Source: Deltaproteobacteria bacterium (lineage in GTDB: Bacteria; Myxococcota; XYA12-FULL-58-9). Taken from it: a stretch of 52,933 nucleotides of DNA. The translations under genes were made by a program, and so were the position numbers. Positions 1-9,106 of the stretch are shown here, in pieces (position 1 is the first letter of the stretch; the number at the start of each line of letters is the position of its first letter). The DNA is taken from the NCBI GenBank assembly GCA_016218825.1, contig JACRCV010000075.1, positions 230,358-283,290 on the forward strand, read 5' to 3'. Below the pieces are notes generated by a model. It saw nothing but the letters and a program-made list of their open reading frames with translations. It had not been told where the DNA came from and did not search any database.

Positions 1-1482
1 CCTGCGGACCAGGCGATCTGCTCGACCGACGCCGGCCTCGGCACGACCCCGGGCGCTGCGACCTACGACGGCCTCTATCTGGGCCGGGCCGCCGCGAAGA
101 TCCTGGCGCTCGGGGAGGTGCCCAAGGCGGCGCAGGATGCCGGGACGCTGCCCGGGGAGCCCTGGCTCAACAACGGCTGCCAGCCCCCCGGGGATCCCGA
201 GGCGGAGCCGCCGCCCCCTCAAGAACAGCAGTTCTCACAGTACGCGGTGGTGGCGACATTGGACGGCGCGGTCCTGTTCGTGGCGCTGCGGGCCGACACC
301 ACGGCGCCGGCCGCGCCGACCCTGGTCACCGACAGGTGGTGCCGCCCGCCCTCGGTGTCGTCCAAGTCCGAAGACCGGGCGCTGTACGACGAGGACAAGC
401 AATGGTCGGTGGTGCCTGACGCGAACCATCCGGAGATCAGACACCTGCTCCTCGCGAGCTTGCTCGCGCCCTGTCCGGCGACGCCGGCCGGTCGCCAACG
501 CACGCTGTGCGCCTCCGACGGTCGGGCGACGACCGCGGCGGACGGTACCGCGATCCCGGCCGGGGGAGTGGTGCTCTTCCCGGGAAATCACCCACCGTCC
601 ATCACGTTCCAGTGGGAGGGGTTGCTCACCAACATCAACCAGGCGCCGGACGCCGGGATGGTGGACGACGAGGGCGCCTTCGTGGACCGGGTGGGGGACC
701 TGGACAGCGTCGACATCCGCGGCCGCGAGCTCGCGGCCGGGTTCGACGATCCAACCGACTGCGAGGTCGACCCGAGCGCGATCACTTACTACGGCGACGT
801 GTTGCAGATCCTCTCGAAGCCGCTCGGCGACAGCGCCTGTCGCACCGCGCTCGGCAACGACACCCGCAAGTGTCGGTTGGAGCGTCGCATCGTCAAGGTG
901 GACAGCACCGCCGAGGGGCACCGGCGGCTGTTCGTCTGCCCGAGCCTGCTGCCGGTGAAGAGCTGCTTCGACAACCGCGGCACCATCCAGTACCACCTGC
1001 GCGCCGGTGACGAGTTCGTCGTGGGCTTCGGCGCCAACACCCCGGAGCGGCTGGGCCCGGGCGAGGTGCTGTTGCCGCGCGCCGGGATCGACTCCCGCAA
1101 CCTGATGTTCCAGGTGCGCGCCCTCGACGCGCACCCCGGCCTCGACGCCTGCGAGCGCTACGACGACGCCGGCATGGCGCAGGCGCCGATGGAGCAGGTG
1201 TTGTCGCGAGGCCTGAAGCCGGAGAACACGACGTGGACGCTCGACGCGGTCGACGAGCTCGTGCCGCTCGAGACCGGCGGCAAGGGCTTCGACGTCAATG
1301 CCGGCCAGCCGCGGATCCCTGGGGCGATGATCTTGTCACCGGTGGGCGAGGACGAGCCGGTCGCGTTCCTGACCTACTCGGCGACCAACGGCTTGTTGGG
1401 CTTCGTGCCCTCGGACGCCACCGCCAATCGGCGAAGCCACCGCTACCTCGTCTGCGACAACAGCGGCACCTGTGGAAACTAG
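1..1482 (+). CDS. C-terminal part of a secreted cysteine-rich hypothetical protein (5' truncated)
   Basis: The frame is open from the first base of the window to the TAG at 1480-1482, so only about 493 C-terminal codons are present and the true start lies upstream. The GTG at 118 is not a convincing start. The protein has many cysteines spread along its length, which fits disulfide bonding outside the cytoplasm. A Pro/Glu-rich hinge sits near bases 200-225, followed by hydrophobic beta-like runs (YAVVATLDG, VLFVALRAD). A beta-propeller-like fold is possible, but I recognise no family. The next gene, rpsP, has its own promoter, so the two need not be linked in function. Confidence 0.7.
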   Translation, partial: PADQAICSTDAGLGTTPGAATYDGLYLGRAAAKILALGEVPKAAQDAGTLPGEPWLNNGCQPPGDPEAEPPPPQEQQFSQYAVVATLDGAVLFVALRADTTAPAAPTLVTDRWCRPPSVSSKSEDRALYDEDKQWSVVPDANHPEIRHLLLASLLAPCPATPAGRQRTLCASDGRATTAADGTAIPAGGVVLFPGNHPPSITFQWEGLLTNINQAPDAGMVDDEGAFVDRVGDLDSVDIRGRELAAGFDDPTDCEVDPSAITYYGDVLQILSKPLGDSACRTALGNDTRKCRLERRIVKVDSTAEGHRRLFVCPSLLPVKSCFDNRGTIQYHLRAGDEFVVGFGANTPERLGPGEVLLPRAGIDSRNLMFQVRALDAHPGLDACERYDDAGMAQAPMEQVLSRGLKPENTTWTLDAVDELVPLETGGKGFDVNAGQPRIPGAMILSPVGEDEPVAFLTYSATNGLLGFVPSDATANRRSHRYLVCDNSGTCGN

Positions 1483-1492
1483 GCGTCTCTGC

Positions 1493-1522
1493 TTGACAAA
1501 CACCCCACGGCGGGTGTTATAG
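1493..1522 (+). promoter_or_regulatory. Probable sigma70 promoter of the rpsP operon
   Basis: TTGACA at 1493-1498 and TTATAG at 1517-1522 are separated by 18 bp. They lie between the upstream gene's stop (1482) and rpsP (1609). The -35 box is perfect and the -10 box is weaker. Confidence 0.55.
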
Positions 1523-1608
1523 GCCCCGCCTCACGTGTCCGATGAGGTGGGCCGGCGCGAGACCGCGGCGGCTGCACTCAGGCACTGCTCGGCAAGGAAG
1601 GTCTGAAG

Positions 1609-1869
1609 ATGGCAGCAACTCTGCGATTGGCGCGCCGCGGCACCCACCGGCGGCCGTTCTACCACATCGTCGCGACCGACTCGCGCTTCAAGCGTGACGG
1701 GCGCTACCTGGAGCAGATCGGCTTCTACGACCCGCTCGGCAAGACCCAGCTGGCCGTCGACCAGGACAAGGCGCTCAAGTGGCTGAAGACCGGCGCCACG
1801 ACCTCGGCGACCGTCAAGAAGCTGTTGCGTCGGGCCGGCGTCGCCGCGACCGCCAAGACCGCTCCCTAG
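1609..1869 (+). CDS. rpsP: 30S ribosomal protein bS16
   Basis: This encodes an 86-residue small-subunit ribosomal protein that binds 16S rRNA during 30S assembly. The N-terminal MAATLRLARRG followed by RRPFYHIVATDSR is the bS16 signature, as is the YLEQIGFYDPL segment near residue 40. Length is normal for the family. The ATG at 1609 follows a strong purine ribosome-binding site (AAGGAAGG). It is the first gene of the classic rpsP-khpA-rimM-trmD-rplS block. Confidence 0.97.
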   Translation: MAATLRLARRGTHRRPFYHIVATDSRFKRDGRYLEQIGFYDPLGKTQLAVDQDKALKWLKTGATTSATVKKLLRRAGVAATAKTAP

Positions 1870-1955
1870 CAAATCATGAGGAGGGCCCTCCCGGCCCCTT
1901 TTCGCGCGGGCGTGCGTGGGCCTCTGGTCCACCCGCCTCGTTGACATGGACACCC

Positions 1956-2186
1956 ATGGAAAAACTGGTGGAGTACGTCGCGAAGGCGCTGGTGGACCAT
2001 CCGGAGAACGTCGTGGTGGAGGTGACCCACGACTCGGAGAACGAGATGGAGATCGCGCTCCGCGTGGATCCGGAGGACCGCGGCCGGGTGATCGGCAAGA
2101 ACGGCCGGACCGCGCACGCGATCCGGACCTTGCTGGCGGCGGCGGCCCCGCAGGGGCGCGCGGTGATGCTCGAGATCGTGGACTGA
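1956..2186 (+). CDS. khpA: KH-domain RNA-binding protein KhpA (YlqC family)
   Basis: A 76-residue single KH-domain protein. The nucleic-acid-binding GxxG loop is visible in RGRVIGKNGRTA near residue 50, preceded by VEVTHDSE and VDPEDRG. KhpA proteins bind RNA, often with KhpB, and affect cell-envelope growth; that role is from the family. Position between rpsP and rimM is the conserved context. The start chosen is the ATG at 1956 because family members begin MEKLVEYVAKALVDHPE. No clear Shine-Dalgarno precedes it. An ATG at 1946 is in a different frame (that of rimM). Confidence 0.92.
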   Translation: MEKLVEYVAKALVDHPENVVVEVTHDSENEMEIALRVDPEDRGRVIGKNGRTAHAIRTLLAAAAPQGRAVMLEIVD

Positions 2187-2710
2187 AGACCCATCTCGAT
2201 CCCTGGATCCCGTACGGCCGGGTGAGCAGACCCCACGGCGTTCGTGGTGAGCTGCGCCTGGTGCCGTTCAACTCCGACGACGAGTTTCCGGACGCGGTGC
2301 CGCGCGTCCGCCTGACGTCAGCGCGCCTGGGCGCGCGAGTCCTGGCCGTCGAGGCCTGGCGGCCCACGAACGACGCCATCTTGTTGAGGCTCGAAGGAGT
2401 CGCGGATCGCGACGTCGCGGCGACGTGGACCGGCGCCGTCCTCGCGCTGCACATGGACGATCTGCCGCCGCTCGCGGACGGCGAGCTCTACCTGCACGAG
2501 CTCGAGGGCGCCCGCGTCGTCGACGAGCACGGCGCCGAGCTCGGGGTCTGCAACGGCGTTCGTTGCAGCGCCGGCCAGGAGCTCTTGACCGTCGCCACCG
2601 CGCGCGGCGAGCGCTTGTTGAACGCCGCCGGCGAGACCCTGCAGCGCTACGACCGCGCCACCCGGACCTTGACGGTGCGCGTGTTCCCGGGGCTGTGGGA
2701 CGAGGCGTGA
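2183..2710 (+). CDS. rimM: Ribosome maturation factor RimM
   Basis: RimM binds uS19 and helps process 16S rRNA and mature the 30S head. The N-terminal domain starts with YGRVSRPHGVRGELRL and the C-terminal PRC-barrel contains DGELYLHELEGARVV and GQELLTV. The start is unclear: no ATG, GTG or TTG in this frame lies between the khpA stop and the conserved GRV motif. The CTG at 2183, overlapping the khpA stop as CTGA, gives a normal 175 residues. The in-frame ATGs at 1946 or 1916 would need an overlap across all of khpA and a nonsense N-terminus. Translational coupling to khpA is likely. Confidence 0.85.
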   Translation: MKTHLDPWIPYGRVSRPHGVRGELRLVPFNSDDEFPDAVPRVRLTSARLGARVLAVEAWRPTNDAILLRLEGVADRDVAATWTGAVLALHMDDLPPLADGELYLHELEGARVVDEHGAELGVCNGVRCSAGQELLTVATARGERLLNAAGETLQRYDRATRTLTVRVFPGLWDEA

Positions 2711-2714
2711 GGCG

Positions 2715-3440
2715 ATGCCCCGGCGACCGCACCCGGAACCCACGGCGCCGTTCGCGGTCGAGGTCATCACCTTGGTGCCGGATCTGTGGCCGGTGCTGCT
2801 CGGCAGCGGCGCCGGGCTCGTGGGCGCGGCGTTCGCCGAGGGCAAGACGCGCCTGACCTTGAACCCGCTGCGCCACTTCGGCAAAGGCAAACACCACGCG
2901 GTCGACGACGCGCCATTTGGCGGTGGCGCGGGGATGGTGCTCGCGGCGCCGCCGTTGTGCGCCGCCATCGCGCTCGCGAAGAGCCGCACGCCCGGGCCGG
3001 TGCTTCTCTTGACGCCGCGCGGCGCGCGCTTCACCCAGAAAGACGCGCAAGCGCTCGCCGCCGGGCCGGGGATGACGCTGGTGTGCGGGCGCTACGAGGG
3101 CCTGGACGAGCGCGTCCGCCGCTACGTCGACCGCGAGCTGTCGGTGGGCGACGTCGTGCTCTCCGGCGGCGACCCGGCCGCCTGGTGCATGATCGACGCC
3201 GTGGTGCGCCTCCGGCCCGGGGTGCTCGGCAACAGCGCCTCGCTCGAGGAGGAGTCGTTCGCGGCGGGGCTGCTCGAGTATCCGCAGTACACCCGGCCGG
3301 CGCTCTTCGACGGCGTCGCGGTGCCCGAGGTGTTGCGCTCCGGCGACCACGCCGCGGTGAGCCGCTGGCGGCGCGCCCAGGCGTTGGAGCTGACGCGGCG
3401 CCTGCGGCCCGACTTGCTGCCCAAAGACGACAAAAGCTGA
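2715..3440 (+). CDS. trmD: tRNA (guanine-N1)-methyltransferase TrmD
   Basis: TrmD methylates G37 of tRNAs with G36, using SAM, and so prevents +1 frameshifting. It belongs to the SPOUT superfamily with a C-terminal knot. Visible signatures are the N-terminal [25 protein letters not shown] near residue 60, [13 protein letters not shown], and the knot segment [16 protein letters not shown]. The tail [24 protein letters not shown] is also typical. At 241 residues the length is normal, with about 13 extra N-terminal residues. It starts 4 bp after rimM. Confidence 0.97.
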   Translation: MPRRPHPEPTAPFAVEVITLVPDLWPVLLGSGAGLVGAAFAEGKTRLTLNPLRHFGKGKHHAVDDAPFGGGAGMVLAAPPLCAAIALAKSRTPGPVLLLTPRGARFTQKDAQALAAGPGMTLVCGRYEGLDERVRRYVDRELSVGDVVLSGGDPAAWCMIDAVVRLRPGVLGNSASLEEESFAAGLLEYPQYTRPALFDGVAVPEVLRSGDHAAVSRWRRAQALELTRRLRPDLLPKDDKS

Positions 3441-3450
3441 CGCCCACTGC

Positions 3451-3480
3451 TTGCCACGCCGAGCCGCGTTGTGGTACAGG
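3451..3480 (+). promoter_or_regulatory. Possible promoter before rplS
   Basis: TTGCCA (3451-3456) and TACAGG (3475-3480) are separated by 18 bp in the 89-bp trmD-rplS gap. Both boxes are imperfect, so rplS may simply be co-transcribed with trmD. Confidence 0.3.
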
Positions 3481-3529
3481 CTCGCCTTCCAAAAGTCTCA
3501 CGAGCGTGGGCCTGGCGGGAGAAGGTGTC

Positions 3530-3949
3530 ATGAACATTCTCGAAAAAGTCGAAAAAGAGCAGACCCGCCACGGGCTGAGCTTCCGCGCCGGCGACCAGGT
3601 GCGGGTGCACGTCAAGATCGTCGAAGGCGACAAAGAGCGCATCCAGGTGTTCGAGGGCGTCGTGATCGCCTTGCACCGCGGCGGCAATCGCGCCTCGTTC
3701 ACGGTGCGCAAGGTGAGCTACGGCGTCGGCGTCGAGCGCATCTTCCCGGTGCATTCGCCGAGCGTCGACAAGGTCGAGGTGGTGAGCTCGGGTCGCGTGC
3801 GGCGCGGCCGGCTGTACTACCTGCGGGATCGGGCCGGCAAGGCGGCACGGCTGAAGGAGCGCGAGGGCACGGTCGCCGAGACCGCTGCTGCCGCGCCGGC
3901 GGCGATGGCCGATGCGGCCGCGGTGTCCCCCCCGATCGCCGAGGCGTAG
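3530..3949 (+). CDS. rplS: 50S ribosomal protein bL19
   Basis: A 139-residue large-subunit protein at the 30S-50S interface. Family signatures are [47 protein letters not shown] and the ending [12 protein letters not shown]. The core fills about 115 residues; the last 25 are an Ala/Pro-rich tail that is not part of the conserved fold. The ATG at 3530 follows GGAGAAGG. It closes the conserved ribosomal/tRNA-modification block. Confidence 0.97.
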   Translation: MNILEKVEKEQTRHGLSFRAGDQVRVHVKIVEGDKERIQVFEGVVIALHRGGNRASFTVRKVSYGVGVERIFPVHSPSVDKVEVVSSGRVRRGRLYYLRDRAGKAARLKEREGTVAETAAAAPAAMADAAAVSPPIAEA

Positions 3950-3976
3950 GGACCGGGCCGGCTCGGTGACTGAGCC

Positions 3977-5788
3977 GTGATTCTTCTCGATCTGGCGCTG
4001 CAGGGCTACCGCGATCTGTCCGGATCGATCCGGGTTCGTTTGCAGTCGGGCTACAACGCCCTGGTGACCCCGGGCGCCGCGCCGGAGACCGTGGTCGCCG
4101 GTCTGCTCGCGGTCTTGTTCGGCAGGCGCGACAAGAGCCCGCTCGCCGGGAAGAAGAGCGGCGGCGGCGTGAGCTTGATGGGCGCCGACGGCCTCACGCT
4201 GCGGGCGGTGCGGGACTTCGGCGCCGGCACCGGGCAGCTCTTCGAGTTCATGCGCGACACCCGCGCCTTCTCGCCCCTCGCTGCCGACGCCGCCCAGATC
4301 GAGGCGGCGCTGCGCGGCCGCATGCACCTGCCGAGCCGCGAGGTGTTCGAGGCGGTCTACGTGGTTCGCGCCCAGGATCTGCCGTCGGCGGCCCGGGCGG
4401 CCGCGGCCAAACCCGAGTCGGAAGACGACGGCCCGCCGCCGGATCCCGAGGTCTTGAAGGCCAAGCTCGCCGAGCTCGACCGGACCCTGGCCGAGCTCAA
4501 GCGGGTCGAGGCTCTGGAGTTCGAGCTCGACGGGCTGCAGAAGCAGCGCTTCGACCTCGAAGACAAGATGAAGGCCCTGGCCTTCGACGACAGTGAGCTG
4601 TTGGCGGCCCAGGCAGAGCTGAAGCGGCTCGCCTACCTGGAGGCGTTGCCCCCCGACTTCGGCGCCCGCGACGACCTGTACCGCAAGCTCGTCCTGCGTC
4701 GCGATCAAGATCTCAAACGCTGGCAGGCCGAGCGCACCGCGATGGAGCGCGCCGGCGTGCATACCGAGGTCGCGCCGCTCGCCAAAGATTGGCGCCTGTG
4801 GGTCGGCCTCGCGGTCGGCGTCGTCGCGGTCGTGGTGGCGGGGTTTCAACACGGGATGCTGCGCTACGTGGCGCTCGCCGACATCCCGGCGTTCGGGCTC
4901 GCGACCCTGGTGGTGTTTCGGCATCTCTCACAGCGCGAGGCCCAGGACCGGTTGCGCTTCAGGCGCAAGCTCTCGGACGAGCGGCAAACGAAGATCGTGG
5001 CGCGCGACGCGGCCGAGATCAACGCCGTCGAAGAGTTGTTGAAGACCGCGGGCCTGACGAGCGGCAAGGAGGTCCAGCAGGCGTTGGCGATGCGCGCCGC
5101 GGTGCAGGCCAGGGTCCAGGGGCTCGCCGCCGAGGCCGAGCGCGCGCGGCAGAACCCCGAGGTCGCCGCGCTCAAGGACGAGCGCGACCGGCTGATGACC
5201 GCGATCGCCCAAATCGAGGAGACCCTCGCCGGCCTGAGCGCGCTGCCGGTGGATCGACCGCACGTGCAGGCCGAGGCCGAGGCGATGCGGCAGCGGCTCG
5301 CGAGGCTGTTGCCGAAGGTCGCGGCGGCGCCGGCCGAGGAGCGAGCGCCGCTGTCGGCGTGGTTCAAGGCCGCGCTCGAGCTGATGATGTCCGACCCGGA
5401 CACCACGGCGCGGATCCTGTCGGAGCGCGCCTCGCTCATCATCCGGGCGCTGTCGGCGAACCGCGTGGTCGCGATCGTGTACGACGCCGGCGGCGACGTG
5501 GTGATGCGCACCGCGCAGGGCGGCGCCGCCAAGTGGGCGACGATGCCGGACTCGGTCCGCGATCTGGTCTACCTGGCGCTGCGCGGCGCCTTGATCCTGG
5601 CGCTCGACCCGAAGACCCGGGGCCCGGTTTTGGCCTACGGTCTCGCCGCGGCGCTCCCGGGCGGCCAGGAGGTCGAGTCGCAGTTCTTGAGCACGATGGC
5701 GCAGGCCGGGCAGCTGGTGCACGTCGTGCGGCGCGCCGACGAGGCGCCCAAAGCCAAGCACCTCGCGACCGCCGAGGTGTCGGCGTGA
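3977..5788 (+). CDS. YhaN/RecN-like coiled-coil protein with degenerate ATPase head, membrane-anchored
   Basis: A 603-residue protein starting at GTG 3977. The N-terminal region aligns by eye with the SMC/YhaN head: GYNALVTPG leads into GLLAVLFGRR where YhaN has a P-loop. The Walker A GxxGxGKS is replaced by a segment without Gly-Lys-Ser (PGAAPETV). A long charged coiled coil runs from about residues 150 to 245, then two hydrophobic segments (about 275-290 and 300-318), then a second coiled coil to about 430. The C-terminus keeps an LVYLALRGALILAL stretch like the YhaN signature helix but has no recognisable Walker B. It overlaps yraN (GTGA). An ATP-independent scaffold role is inference. Confidence 0.6.
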   Translation: MILLDLALQGYRDLSGSIRVRLQSGYNALVTPGAAPETVVAGLLAVLFGRRDKSPLAGKKSGGGVSLMGADGLTLRAVRDFGAGTGQLFEFMRDTRAFSPLAADAAQIEAALRGRMHLPSREVFEAVYVVRAQDLPSAARAAAAKPESEDDGPPPDPEVLKAKLAELDRTLAELKRVEALEFELDGLQKQRFDLEDKMKALAFDDSELLAAQAELKRLAYLEALPPDFGARDDLYRKLVLRRDQDLKRWQAERTAMERAGVHTEVAPLAKDWRLWVGLAVGVVAVVVAGFQHGMLRYVALADIPAFGLATLVVFRHLSQREAQDRLRFRRKLSDERQTKIVARDAAEINAVEELLKTAGLTSGKEVQQALAMRAAVQARVQGLAAEAERARQNPEVAALKDERDRLMTAIAQIEETLAGLSALPVDRPHVQAEAEAMRQRLARLLPKVAAAPAEERAPLSAWFKAALELMMSDPDTTARILSERASLIIRALSANRVVAIVYDAGGDVVMRTAQGGAAKWATMPDSVRDLVYLALRGALILALDPKTRGPVLAYGLAAALPGGQEVESQFLSTMAQAGQLVHVVRRADEAPKAKHLATAEVSA

Positions 5789-6282
5789 CGCGGAAGGACG
5801 AAGCGATCGTCGTCCCCGCCCCACCCGGAGGCGGGGAAAGAGGGGTGGAGGTGGGGAGCGCGGACGCCTCGTCCGCGCGGGAATCAGCTGCAGACGAAAG
5901 TGATCGCGGGGAAACGCGGCCAGAGAGCCGGCGCGCCCGCGGCAGCGCCGCCGAGGAGCTGGCGGCGTCCTACCTGGAGGATCGCGGCTATCGCTTGATC
6001 GCCCGCAACTTCCGCACCGCGAGCGGCGAGGTCGATCTGATCGCGTTCGACGGCGAGGTGCTCTGCTTCATCGAGGTGCGGTCGCGCCACGACGAGCTTC
6101 GGGGTCACCCGCTCGAGACCATCGATCGCAAGAAGATCCGCCGCGTGGTCCGCGCCGCCGAGGAGTACCTGAAGAAGGTCCCGCATCCGTGGCCGGAGAT
6201 GCGCTTCGACGCGGTCGGCATCGTGATGTCGGCGCCGCCGCAGATCACCCTGGTGCGAGACGCGTTCGAGGCCCTGCCGTGA
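5785..6282 (+). CDS. yraN: YraN-family (UPF0102) predicted endonuclease with repeat-encoded N-terminus
   Basis: The conserved domain (about residues 50-165) belongs to the restriction-endonuclease-like YraN family: AAEELAASYLEDRGYRLIAR, SGEVDLIAFDG and LCFIEVRSR supply the GEVD...EVR nuclease-like motif. The biological role of the family is not firmly known. The start is GTG 5785, overlapping the previous stop. No canonical start lies between bases 5853 and the conserved domain, so the first 50 or so residues are needed. They are largely encoded by a copy of the dispersed repeat (5803-5900), making this protein longer than the usual 115-130 residues. It overlaps rsmI by GTGA. Confidence 0.85.
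   Translation: MTRKDEAIVVPAPPGGGERGVEVGSADASSARESAADESDRGETRPESRRARGSAAEELAASYLEDRGYRLIARNFRTASGEVDLIAFDGEVLCFIEVRSRHDELRGHPLETIDRKKIRRVVRAAEEYLKKVPHPWPEMRFDAVGIVMSAPPQITLVRDAFEALP
5803..5900 (+). repeat. Dispersed two-hairpin repeat, copy A (inside yraN)
   Basis: Hairpin 1 has arms CCCCGCC and GGCGGGG (about 5813-5835). Hairpin 2 has arms GCGCGGAC (5858-5865) and GTCCGCGC (5871-5878). The invariant core GTGGGGAGCGC lies between them and the tail GGGAATCA ends at 5886, with CGAAAG at 5895-5900. The left GCGATCGTCG matches copy B. Unlike the other copies it lies inside a reading frame. Confidence 0.8.
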
Positions 6283-7181
6283 CCGAGCCCGGGACGCTGT
6301 TCCTGGTGGCGACGCCGCTCGGCAACCTCGACGACCTGTCGCTCCGAGCGCAGCGGACCCTGGCGGCGGTGGCGGTGGTGTACGCCGAGGACACCCGCCG
6401 CACCCGCGGCCTCTTCGAGCACTTCGGGATCCACAAGCCGCTCAAGAGCCTGCACGAGCACAACGAGCGCCACCGCGCCGACGAGGTGTTGGCGCTGCTG
6501 CAGGAGGGACAAAGCGTCGCCGTGGTCAGCGACGCCGGCACCCCGGGGGTCAGCGATCCGGGGGCGCTGTTGGTCGCGATGGTTTCGGGGGCCGGAGTGC
6601 CGATCTCGCCGATCCCGGGGCCGTCGGCTTTGGCCGCGGCGCTCTCGGTGTCCGGCTTCACCGCGACCTCGAGCGACGTCTGGTTCGTCGGTTTTCTGCC
6701 GGCCAAAGGCGAGGCGCGGCACGAGCTGGTGCGGCGGATCGGCGGGCACGCGGGCGTCGTCGTGCTCTACGAGGCGCCGCATCGTCTACAGGCGACGCTC
6801 GCCGAGCTGGCGGCGGTCGACGGCGATCGCCGCGCCTGTCTGTGCCGCGAGCTGACCAAGCTCCACGAGGAGGTGCGGCACGCCTCGGTGGCGACGCTTG
6901 CCATCTGGGCGGCGGGCGAGGTACGTGGCGAAATCACGGTCGTCCTGGGGCCGCGCGCCGAGGAGCCGGAGGTCGCGAGCGACCTGGCGGTGGACCAAGC
7001 GCTCACGCGCTGCCTCGGGGCGGGGCTCTCGGCCCGTGACGCCAGCACCGCGGTCGCGGCGGTGATGGAGGTTTCGCGGCGCCAGGTGTATGCGAGGTGC
7101 CAGAAGCTGCGGCAGACGCGACCCGGCGCCGCGGCGGGGGCGGAAGGGGAAGAGGTCGAGCATGACGGCGATGACGTTTGA
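6279..7181 (+). CDS. rsmI: 16S rRNA (cytidine-2'-O)-methyltransferase RsmI
   Basis: RsmI 2'-O-methylates C1402 of 16S rRNA in the decoding centre. The tetrapyrrole-methylase fold is shown by TLFLVATPLGNLDDLSLRA, YAEDTRRTRGL, VSDAGTPGVSDPG (SAM-binding region) and PIPGPSALAAALSVSGF. GTG 6279 overlaps the yraN stop and gives 300 residues, a normal length. The last 25 residues are low-complexity and overlap the next gene. yraN beside rsmI is a common arrangement. Confidence 0.95.
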   Translation: MTEPGTLFLVATPLGNLDDLSLRAQRTLAAVAVVYAEDTRRTRGLFEHFGIHKPLKSLHEHNERHRADEVLALLQEGQSVAVVSDAGTPGVSDPGALLVAMVSGAGVPISPIPGPSALAAALSVSGFTATSSDVWFVGFLPAKGEARHELVRRIGGHAGVVVLYEAPHRLQATLAELAAVDGDRRACLCRELTKLHEEVRHASVATLAIWAAGEVRGEITVVLGPRAEEPEVASDLAVDQALTRCLGAGLSARDASTAVAAVMEVSRRQVYARCQKLRQTRPGAAAGAEGEEVEHDGDDV

Positions 7182-7953
7182 GACCCTCAAGGTGGACGTG
7201 GCCGAGCGCGTCGCCGAGATCACCATCGTGCGGCCGAAGGCGCTCAACGCCTTGAATCGCCAGGTGGTCGCGGAGCTCGAGGCGGCGCTCGAGAAGCTGC
7301 GCGCCCTGCCGGCGCTCGCCTGCGTGATCCTCACCGGCCAGGGCGAGAAGGCCTTCATCGCCGGCGCCGACATCGCGGAGATGAGCGGCATGGCCCCGAG
7401 CGCGGCGCTGGAGTTCGCGCGCGCCGGGCATCGGGTCTTGGGGCTGTTGGAGTCGTTCCCGGTGCCGGTCTTGGCGGCGGTGAACGGCTTCGCGCTCGGT
7501 GGCGGCTGCGAGGTGGCGCTGGCCTGCGACGTGGTCTACGCCTCGGACAACGCCAAGTTCGGCCAGCCCGAGGTCAAGCTCGGGCTCATCCCCGGGTTCG
7601 GCGGCTGCGTGCGCCTGCCGCGCAAGATCGGCCTGGGGGCGGCGGCCGAGTGGATCTTCACCGGCGAGATCTACAACGCGGTCGCGGCCAAGGAGGTCGG
7701 CCTGGTGCGCGAGGTGGTGCCGCAGGCGGAGCTGCTCCCGAAGGTGCGCGGCATCGCCAAGCTCATCGCGATGCGGGCGCCGCTCGCGGTGCGGGCGGCG
7801 AAGAAGGCGATGGTGGCCGGGCTGTCGACCAACCCCGAGGCGGCGGCGACCATCGAGCAGCTCAGCTTCGGGCAAATGTTCAACTCCAAAGACGCGCGCG
7901 AGGGGACCAAGGCCTTCCTCGACAAGCGCGATCCCCAATTCACCGGAGACTAG
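7162..7953 (+). CDS. Enoyl-CoA hydratase (crotonase family)
   Basis: Catalyses reversible hydration of 2-enoyl-CoA; the neighbours suggest short-chain (crotonyl/methacrylyl) substrates. The oxyanion-hole and catalytic segments are present: AFIAGADIAEM, NGFALGGGCEVALACD (first catalytic Glu) and FGQPEVKLGLIPGFGG (second catalytic Glu). Length is 263 residues, typical. ATG 7162 overlaps the end of rsmI; an ATG at 7171 is an alternative. It heads a tight operon with two acyl-CoA dehydrogenases and a B12 mutase. Confidence 0.93.
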   Translation: MTAMTFETLKVDVAERVAEITIVRPKALNALNRQVVAELEAALEKLRALPALACVILTGQGEKAFIAGADIAEMSGMAPSAALEFARAGHRVLGLLESFPVPVLAAVNGFALGGGCEVALACDVVYASDNAKFGQPEVKLGLIPGFGGCVRLPRKIGLGAAAEWIFTGEIYNAVAAKEVGLVREVVPQAELLPKVRGIAKLIAMRAPLAVRAAKKAMVAGLSTNPEAAATIEQLSFGQMFNSKDAREGTKAFLDKRDPQFTGD

Positions 7954-7955
7954 CG

Positions 7956-9101
<1,146 letters not shown>

Positions 9102-9106
9102 ACCTG

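Noticed and set aside
3122-4924. Minus-strand open frame of about 600 codons across trmD, rplS and the YhaN-like gene
   Set aside because: It covers several genuine genes in their antisense direction and has no ribosome-binding site or domain.
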